NCBI GenBank assembly: GCA_024509875.1
Contig: JAMPIV010000305.1
Location: forward strand, 742,501-806,500
Source of the DNA: Oreohelix idahoensis
Taxonomy: Eukaryota; Mollusca; Gastropoda; Stylommatophora; Oreohelicidae
Direction: 5' to 3'
Length of the DNA: 64,000 nt
How positions within the stretch are numbered: the stretch's first letter is position 1; each line of letters begins with the position of its first letter. The position numbers were made by a program, and so were the translations under genes. Shown here piece after piece: positions 57,301 to 64,000 of this stretch. Below the pieces are notes generated by a model. The model did no database searches, was not told where the DNA came from, and worked only from the letters and a program-made list of their open reading frames with translations.

Positions 57301-58849
57301 AGATGTCAAGTTCGGCGACAATCTCTCACCAGAACAACAAACAGAAACCAGGGCTCTACTAAAACAGTACAGTGCAGTCTTAACGGATGTACCTGGTCGA
57401 ACAAATCTCATTGAATTTGATATGAAATTAACAAACGAGACCCCTGTTCAAACCAGAGTTTACCCCATCCCGTACGCTAAAGCTGATGCACTTCGCGGAG
57501 AAATAGACAAGCTGCGTCAGGCAGGAATTATCAGTGAGTCTACATCTCCTTACAGCTCGAGTGTAGTGCTGTTGCAGAAGCCCAATAAGGAAGTTCGGCT
57601 GTGCATTGATTACAGGTTGCTAAACGCTGTAACGGAATTCCAGCCCGAACCTCTCCAAACTGTTTCTGAGTTGTTCACCAAGCTCAGCAAAGCAAAGATC
57701 TTCTCCAAGATTGACCTCAGCAAAGGTTATTATCAAATACCAGTCAAGGAGGAAATTAAACCTTTGTTAGCTTTCAGCACTAGTGAAGGACATTACACAT
57801 TTAACGTGATGCCGTTCGGTTTGCATAACGCACCAGGAGTGTTCACCAGGATGATGAGGAAGCTTCTAGAACCTTTGCAAAGTCCCCATATCCATAATTT
57901 CATGGATGACATCTTAATTGCATCGGAAACCTATGAAGAACATATTGCTACGGTTGCTATGCTCCTCAGGAGACTACAGGAAACGGGTCTCACAGCCAGA
58001 CCTAGCAAATGTCTCATCGGGTTTGAACAGTTAGACTTCCTGGGGCACACTATTTCTCACGGATGCAGTTGGCCTATTAAGAAGAACGTGGAGAAAATAG
58101 TGGCAGCAAAAAGACCCCGAACGAAGAAAGACGTACGTTCCTTCATATCGCTATGTGCATACTATCAGAAGTACATCCAGAACTTCAACGGACTGACGGC
58201 ACCTCTGACTGACCTCACAAAGAAAGGTTGTCCTGATAAGGTCATATGGGATCAAAAGTGCGAACACGCGTATAGCACTTTGAAAGGACAGTTGTCTGCA
58301 TACCCCATTTTGAGGTTGCCTGACCTCAAGAAACCTTTTGTACTGAGAGTCGACGCGTCAGGTCAGGGCATCGGGTCAACACTGCTTCAAGCCGATGACA
58401 GTGACCTGAACATGCTATTTCCAGTTGCCTATGGCAGTCGGAAATTAAATAAAGCGGAACGGAACTACAGCGTAGTTGAAAGGGAATGTCTTGCTCTGAT
58501 TGACGGTATCAGACGCCATCATGAGTTTCTTTATGGTACATCTTTCACGGTGCAAACAGACCACGCTCCGTTAGCATTTCTTGGTGCCAATAAAGAATTT
58601 AACGCTAGGATCATGCGTTGGGCGCTTCTTTTAAGCGTTTATTCTTTCAAAGTGGAATATATTCCGGGAAGACAGAATGTCGGGGCTGATTTTCTGAGTA
58701 GAAACTGGTCTACAGAGGAAGAAGAGCAAACTGAAGATACCACTCATCCTAAAATCACCAATCAGGTCACCTCCATTGTCAAAAATGAAAACATGAAAAA
58801 TGGTTTCATGTCTAAAAGTGGGGACGATTGTGACGTACGTCTAGTTTGA
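54302..58849 (+). CDS. gag-pol: Element 3 Gag-Pol polyprotein, integrase before RT
   Basis: 1515 codons in one frame. Gag: charged coiled coil at about 25-115 with AEQQRAEAERK-type repeats, then a capsid-like domain at about 155-310 and a Pro/Gln/Ser-rich basic linker, with no CCHC knuckle seen. Aspartic protease: LFDTGLSFD, D451. Integrase zinc domain at about 620-665 (GHSLPFSGHMG, CAQC); core D693, D752, E788 (D,D35E); GPF module near 925-945. RT: LCIDYRLLN, FSKIDLSKGYYQI, VMPFGLHNAPGVF, FMDD (M1201). RNase H: LRVDASGQGIGS (D1351), ERECLAL and QTDHAPL. The order is Gag-PR-IN-RT-RH. The last six codons and the stop lie in the 3' LTR. Every catalytic residue I looked for is present. There is no separate gag stop, so Gag and Pol would be made in equal amounts unless processed or regulated otherwise. 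Confidence 0.95.
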   Translation: MAERIKMRSILRLEAKEAGLDAEAANAFINQELEIYDAEQQRAEAERKAEQQRAEAERKEEKERTERREAQERADKKEAEERLLEQKKIEAEMETRRERERDKERQHQLALKALESRGASTSTNGEPSSPQSQSMDLSSTQSAQLTAMSFSLESFPSPNEKIDSYLEKFERLANLYGLESTRWALKLSTSLKGNAYDVYTKLGPNQHDYDMLKKALLQQFEMTARKFLQLFRNSRKESTETFPQFSSRLTGYLTKCIELSDLPLSYEGLLELVLVEQIKSTLSNETRRFLAEQGAVRLEDILNKAERYSNAMAELPSTKRKPTDEPSRKQNLEQASYSSTSSQHYNQRDNNTQKPPQEKSKFYKTRYPPNNNSDQPNKPTWQRGHQGQGKGKTPTPGTSDQGKQTGANRIGCLHTASKGRVNVSDSQPEGDRPSTRGTVILNGTSTTCLFDTGLSFDCIVARHLVKPGQETEETVKLSGVFRSDAPRTLPIALVEIHSDFVRGVIKAAIMDDPIYPVILGCRYVFIGRPKEPIVAAVTTRGQAKKEREPAPNLLPNELKEAQQKDPTLAPCFKKLPMAKDPRHNGDIFSKDGVLYRRTGNPDTGNNQLLVPTQYRNQILEMGHSLPFSGHMGQNATIQRIKNHYWWPGMNSDIVRYVKSCAQCQRVAPKHLTPPVPMGQMPIVGTPFERVAVDIIGPLEKTKRRNRFILTLVDTCTMWAEAVPLPCTNSKHVAEALVQIFTRLGFPQQVLTDNGSQFRSLLMEEIFKILRAKHIHTSPYHPAGNGLVERFNGTLTMMLRKLGQEKPEDWDQYISAALFAYREVPQASTGFAPATLLFGRPIKGPLEALLRSLTDQKADETVVSASKYVSELKERLKLGWDLATTNLKKARAKITKRYNKAAKERELQPGEKVLLLLPTGSNKLRIGWQGPFTVLKKISRTNYKISIKGKEKVFHINLLKKYLERPVPSSEHLLAVAIATEDEEDDDGCMEYPLQPTESFKDVKFGDNLSPEQQTETRALLKQYSAVLTDVPGRTNLIEFDMKLTNETPVQTRVYPIPYAKADALRGEIDKLRQAGIISESTSPYSSSVVLLQKPNKEVRLCIDYRLLNAVTEFQPEPLQTVSELFTKLSKAKIFSKIDLSKGYYQIPVKEEIKPLLAFSTSEGHYTFNVMPFGLHNAPGVFTRMMRKLLEPLQSPHIHNFMDDILIASETYEEHIATVAMLLRRLQETGLTARPSKCLIGFEQLDFLGHTISHGCSWPIKKNVEKIVAAKRPRTKKDVRSFISLCAYYQKYIQNFNGLTAPLTDLTKKGCPDKVIWDQKCEHAYSTLKGQLSAYPILRLPDLKKPFVLRVDASGQGIGSTLLQADDSDLNMLFPVAYGSRKLNKAERNYSVVERECLALIDGIRRHHEFLYGTSFTVQTDHAPLAFLGANKEFNARIMRWALLLSVYSFKVEYIPGRQNVGADFLSRNWSTEEEEQTEDTTHPKITNQVTSIVKNENMKNGFMSKSGDDCDVRLV
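58814..58828 (+). promoter_or_regulatory. Element 3 polypurine tract
   Basis: AAAAGTGGGGACGAT ends at the 3' LTR start and lies inside the end of the gag-pol frame. It shares the AAGTGGGGA core with element 2. Confidence 0.8.
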
Positions 58850-61253
58850 CTAGTGAATTTTCCCTGATATGATGGATGATTTAAAGGGACCTTTAGCTTT
58901 TCATAACATTAGAACCCCTGAACATTTGTTGTAACTTTTCGTTTGCCAGAACGCATTCCACCGGGACTCATGTAGGATACAGCGACGAGATCAAAGAGAC
59001 AGACCGAGGGATCTTAGGGGAGACTATCGGCGCTATCAAAGACAGTAGTTTTCCCTGATACGAGACGCAGTTGCTTGCCGCTAATTTCGCGTCTCGGTGT
59101 CAATCGAGGAACCGAGCGAACGGGGGAAAGCGAAACGGGCAGCAGCGAGCGGATACGAAGACCAGGGGGCGGCTTCTTCTCTTGATTTGGCGGTCAGATC
59201 CCCAAAAGTTCGTGAGATCAAATAAGTTGTCAAGTTTATCATGTCCCACTCAACTTACATTCCATTTTAGCTAAATAGACCATGAAGAACTAGACACGTT
59301 ATCACTCGCTGGCCAGACCTTTACAGAAGCACTAGCTTTATTGAAATCTTGTTATAGATTTTCCCCTGGATTTTATATATATTTGCAGTGATTTCTATTT
59401 CTGTGCAAAGCGGTAAAATATATATTGTGTAAAGTGATCAGTGGTCTAGTCATTCTATTTCAAGGGATTTTGTGTTAATTTAAATCTATTTAATTAAACC
59501 ATCTCAAGAGTTCCAGTTTTAAATATAATGATCTATCTATTATATTATTTCAAAAGATAATAGATGCTTAAATTAACTTTTAAAGTCGCGAAGGAATTTA
59601 TAATTAATAAATTCAGTTAAGTCCTAGTTTTATAGATGTGGTTTTTAACCACTAGAATTCGCGCAGTGTTTATTAAATACATAATTAAATACTCGAGTGT
59701 ATTATAGGCTTAACGGGAAATTCATCGCGCTTTAGAAGGTTATTTGTTTTCGGTATATTACATGTCTTTTTTTTCTTTCATACAGAGTGATCGTAACCTG
59801 TGCGATCCCAGCATTAAGAAAGCAATAAAGAAATCAATCTAAGCAAAGCAAAGCATAAACAGTGTGTAGAGTTCCCCTGACGCAGAACTTGTTGAGACTG
59901 TGTAAATTTTTAATCTTTGAGGCGATTCTATGTTTGGAATTCCGCTATCTAACTTATAGCAAAGAAAGCACACCCAAAGACAAATTTAACGCACCATCAA
60001 ACAACTTAAGTCGTAACGGGAAGAAGAACACTGGCCCGAGCTTTGTTAGTTTACTGACACAGAGAGATAATTCATAATTTCCTGAACAGTGATGTGACTA
60101 GTTTTCTCACTGGACTTAAACCATACCTCACGGATAAAGTGTACCAGCACGCGTAAGAATTTTATTATCCGCGGCATAGTCAAATAGACCACACCATCCT
60201 CACCCCGGTATCAGAGACCGTGCCCTCCCATAGAAACTGTTATTAAGAAAAGAGACACAACTACAGATTCATTTTCCAGCGATTACGGGACCCTTTTATG
60301 TGCTGACCGCCTACCCGATAATCTGGGGCTAGAACTTGAACAAACACTCATACATTTAGTTGAGGTGTAACTGCTGTTGTGTTATTCTATGGAGTGCAAG
60401 ATTTTTTTCACAATCGGTAAGTGAGAGCAAGATGAGTGAAGGCCTTTGCTAGCGCGTGTATGAATGACAGGAAATTAATTCTTTTGTGTGACCATTTTGT
60501 TAACTTGCTTACCTGGTAACATATATCTTTTCTGTATACCCTACATTGTTCCTTTAAGTGGGATAGTTGATAATTTGTTAACTCTGTTTAAAACCACCTC
60601 CTTTCCATTTGCTTAGTAAAGGGAAGAACAGCTGGGAAGAACAGTTTTTTTTTTCTATCACCTATACCTAACTTGGTAACACCTCTTTCAGAGTAATTAA
60701 CTTTACTGTTAGGTTAACGTACCTATGTTCCTGATATTATCTATCTTTGGACTGGGTTTATCTTTGTCTAATAAGCGGGAAGGGCTTAGTCGATACCAAT
60801 CTTCTTCACCCCTTCCAAACTTGTTATTTGCATTTGTGTACTTATGATAATTTATGTAATATCTGATATTTTTAGTGATTGATGTTTAAAGTGAATAAAA
60901 TCACCTAAACTCATTTAGTTCTGTGTGTTGGATATACCCAAAGCCCAACATTTCCCCTATTCGTTTAATATAGTTTGTATCAACGTCGTGTGTGTGTTTG
61001 AAAACACCGAATCGGTGTGCGCGCAGATGCGAGTCTGGAAAACTGGCAAATAATTGTTTGACCAGGAGAGTGAAAGAGAAGATTGAGAGACACGATTTGT
61101 CGTAAATAAGTCTGTCTTTACTCTCCTCCAGCACGCTGTGAAGTAACTATTAAATCTCTACATTTTCTATCACTGAGCTTTCCATCATCATTTTCCACTC
61201 TAAACCGGACCACTATTTCTACGACTCTTTTCTCTCAAAATAAATTTACGACA
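58829..61253 (+). repeat. Element 3 3' LTR
   Basis: 2425 bp, uninterrupted, TGTGACGT...TTACGACA. Differences from the 5' LTR that I noticed include changes near 58850 and 59175, an extra or missing base in two homopolymers, one change near 59847 and two near 60723. Short frames in it recur in the 5' LTR and match no protein family. Confidence 0.95.
59061..59096 (+). other. LTR hairpin, element 3 3' copy
   Basis: Same CGAGACGC / GCGTCTCG stem as at 44882-44917. Confidence 0.6.
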
Positions 61254-62040
<787 letters not shown>

Positions 62041-62405
62041 GTAGCGGGAGGTTATTTAAAATTATTTATATGTAAGAGTATGCCAGTAAAGAGTTCTGAC
62101 CTTACAAGTAATACCCCAGTCTTAGAAATAAGCACTGGTGTATTGTTATCATAAAAATAGTCAGACTGTGAAAACCCTGGCCCAGTTGGTAAGAAGTAGT
62201 ACCAGGATTTAAGGCGTCTCCTCCCTGTGACTATCTTATGATTACTTATATTCTAGGGGATAAGTAAAATGTACATTCACGGAACCCACAAAATGGAAAA
62301 AGTGAATAAATCCTCAGGTATAGTTAAAATAGTTTAATAATTACACTAATATTCTATTTCTACGAGTTGGAAAAGAGCATACACATATATATAAAAGTAT
62401 TCACA
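62041..62405. other. Noncoding interval, nothing recognised
   Basis: AT-rich spacer between the microsatellite and the minus-strand LINE. No ORF or terminal repeat was seen. Confidence 0.5.
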
Positions 62406-64000
62406 CTTACTTACTTACTTACTTAGTCGTTCCCCTTCTACCGTGAGGTGTAGAGGTTTGGAAGAGAGAGCGCCAGACCATTCTATCAGCTGTCTTCTTC
62501 CTGGCCTGGTTCCATTCTAGTCCTCGGTCCTTCAAAGATTGTCTAATGTTGTCCTCCCAGCGGACTCTGGGTCGTCCTGGAGGTCTGGATCCTTGGCTCT
62601 TTGTTTCCCATGCTTGTCGTGGTAGCCGATCTTCTCCCATTCTGCAGACATGGCCAAACCATCTTAGTTGGGACTGTTCTACTTGGGTCTGTAGGGGTGG
62701 CATTTTAGGCCTTGACGTATCGTCTGGTTGCGTACCATGTCTCTTCTTGTTACTTCAACCACCTTCCTCAGATACCTCATTTCTGAGGTTTGGATCTGGC
62801 TTTTATGGGTTGTAGTCATTGCCCATGACTCGCATCCATATGTTAAGACTGGGACATAGGTGGAGCGGTATACAGCCATCTTCGTTTTCTTACCAACCTC
62901 TCTTTTGCTGAGGAATCCTCGATTTATGGCCTGAAAAAGTCTCCCAGCTGCTGCTTTTCGAGTGGCCAACTCTTCTTTGATGCCTCCCTTTCGGTCTGTA
63001 ATAGCTCCGAGGTATTTAAAGTGGTCGACCTGCTCCAGGACCTGTTCTCCCAGCTTAATCTGATGTTTTCTTTCTTCTCGTGATATCACCATGGATTTTG
63101 TTTTAGAGCTGCTTATGACCATCCCTCTCTTCTCCAGCTCTTCCTTCCAGACTTGCAGGTTGGATTGGAGATGTGCCTCTGATTTAGCAATCAGGGCAAC
63201 ATCATCAGCAAATGCCAGTTCCGAAATATAGACCTGTCTCATCTTCCAGTACCCCACTGAATACTTTCTTGTTCTCTCCTTACATGCCTTGATGACATCG
63301 TCCATAAGGAGTATGAAGAGGAAAGGTGATAGGATATCACCTTGTCTTACACCAGTGGTGGTCCTGAACTCTTCTGACTTATGGTTTGCTGTCCTCACAT
63401 AATTTCTGCAAGACTTGTAGAAGCTCTGTATAGCATGAATCAGAGGTGCTGGAATATTCTTCCTTGCCAAACAGTCCCAAAGTTTGCTCCAGGGGACCCT
63501 GTCAAACGCCTTTTCCAGATCTATGAAACAAAGATGCATCTCACTCTTATACTCAAGGGCCTTGTCACTCAGCTGTCTGAGTGTGAAAATTAGGTCTTGA
63601 GTACTTCGGTTTGCTCGGAATCCGCACTGGACCTCATCCAATTGTGGCTCAGCTAGGCGTCGGAGTCTCTGCTCTAGGATTCTAGAGTAGATTTTACCAG
63701 GGACACTGAGAAGGGATATGCCTCTATAGTTTCCACACTGTCGATTGTCACCCTTTTTGAAAATTGGTGTTATGATGGCGATCTCCCAATCCTTTGGTAT
63801 GGTCTTGTTGCACCATGCTGCCTGTAGGACCCTTAAGAGTAACAGGTCGCCTGATGCTCCCATGTACTTAACCATTTCTGGTGTTATACCATCATGCCCT
63901 GCTGCTTTGCCCATCTTGATTTTCTCCAGTGCTGCCCTCAGTTCTTCCATCTTTATGTCATCTTCACCATCATTGGTTTCCTCTTCTGTGTCAGTGGTTA
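62406..64000 (-). mobile_element. RTE-like LINE with TAAG tail, cut by the window edge
   Basis: Minus-strand copy of the same family as 35348-37072. Its 3' end is at low coordinates, with (ACTT)n at 62406-62426, the complement of the TAAG tail. The coding frame is still open at 64000, so the element continues beyond the window and may be longer than the other copies. Confidence 0.92.
62419..64000 (-). pseudogene. LINE reverse transcriptase, one frameshift, 5' end outside the window
   Basis: From 64000 downward the frame encodes the acidic linker, AAGHDGITPEMVK, YRGISLLSV, EVQCGFRANRSTQDL, LCFIDLEKAFDRV, GVRQGDILSP, LAFADDVALIA (near 63215) and YGCESWAM. The glutamine that is a stop in the copy at 36248 is intact here. 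Near 62695 one C is missing compared with the two sister copies, which shifts the frame into an early stop at about 62680. The original frame resumes and runs to 62419 with LRWFGHVCRMGED and RPPGRPRVRWEDN. It lacks RNase H. The loss affects only the C-terminal ~95 residues. Confidence 0.88.

Larger units (their letters stand above)
44650..61253 (+). mobile_element. Element 3: complete young Gmr1-like LTR retrotransposon
   Basis: TG...CA ends with TSD CATAC (44645-44649 and 61254-61258) in the CATA array. It contains a 5' LTR (44650-53496, interrupted), PBS, an 805-bp leader, a single gag-pol ORF, a polypurine tract and a 3' LTR (58829-61253). Without the nested LINE and one TSD copy it is about 10.18 kb. 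Both LTRs come to 2425 bp once the LINE is removed, and I noticed fewer than ten differences between them. All pol motifs are intact. Structurally it looks competent until the LINE broke its 5' LTR. Confidence 0.95.

Overview
This is eukaryotic, almost certainly metazoan, repeat DNA. It is AT-rich and holds kilobases of (CATA)n, (TA)n and (GA)n microsatellite, tRNA-derived SINEs, several LINE types, a Tc1 transposase remnant and very long-LTR retrotransposons. I recognise no host gene, exon series, rRNA or functional tRNA. The mix (RTE-like LINEs with short tandem tails, Gmr1-like LTR elements, long CATA arrays) fits a marine invertebrate such as a mollusc, but the species cannot be fixed from this sequence. 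All alignments here were made by eye.

The window is a stack of nested retrotransposons whose joints can be read from target-site duplications (TSDs). 0.7-2.4 kb: an RTE-like LINE on the minus strand (TSD AGTTACCCT) is split by a second, internally deleted LINE (TSD GATCTTCACAGGA). 3.0-4.7 kb: a decayed intronless gene of unknown function. 6.5-20.6 kb: an old Gmr1-like LTR element (element 1) is split by a 9.4 kb minus-strand element of another family (element 2, 8684-18083, TSD GACAG). 21.9-22.8 kb: Tc1 remnant. 24.1-26.1 kb: LINE tails, one of them expanded into a 24-bp minisatellite. 27.3-37.4 kb: three copies of one noncoding repeat, two of them inverted, carrying a SINE and a LINE. 37.4-41.2 kb: a solo LTR of the element 2 family (TSD ACTAC) split by a LINE (TSD AGGCCCTGGA). 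41.9-62.0 kb: a CATA array split by a young complete Gmr1-like element (element 3, 44650-61253, TSD CATAC), whose 5' LTR is itself split by a full-length two-ORF LINE (45127-51534, TSD AGACACGTTATCAC). 62.4-64.0 kb: a minus-strand RTE-like LINE that runs off the window.

The main point of interest is the pol domain order of elements 2 and 3, and of what remains of element 1. The RT and RNase H are of Ty3/gypsy type, but integrase, with its zinc domain and GPY/F module, lies before RT. This is the Ty1/copia-like order known for the Gmr1 group. Element 3 keeps a single uninterrupted 1515-codon gag-pol frame between nearly identical 2425-bp LTRs. The LINE inside it keeps both its ORFs. Both therefore look recently active.
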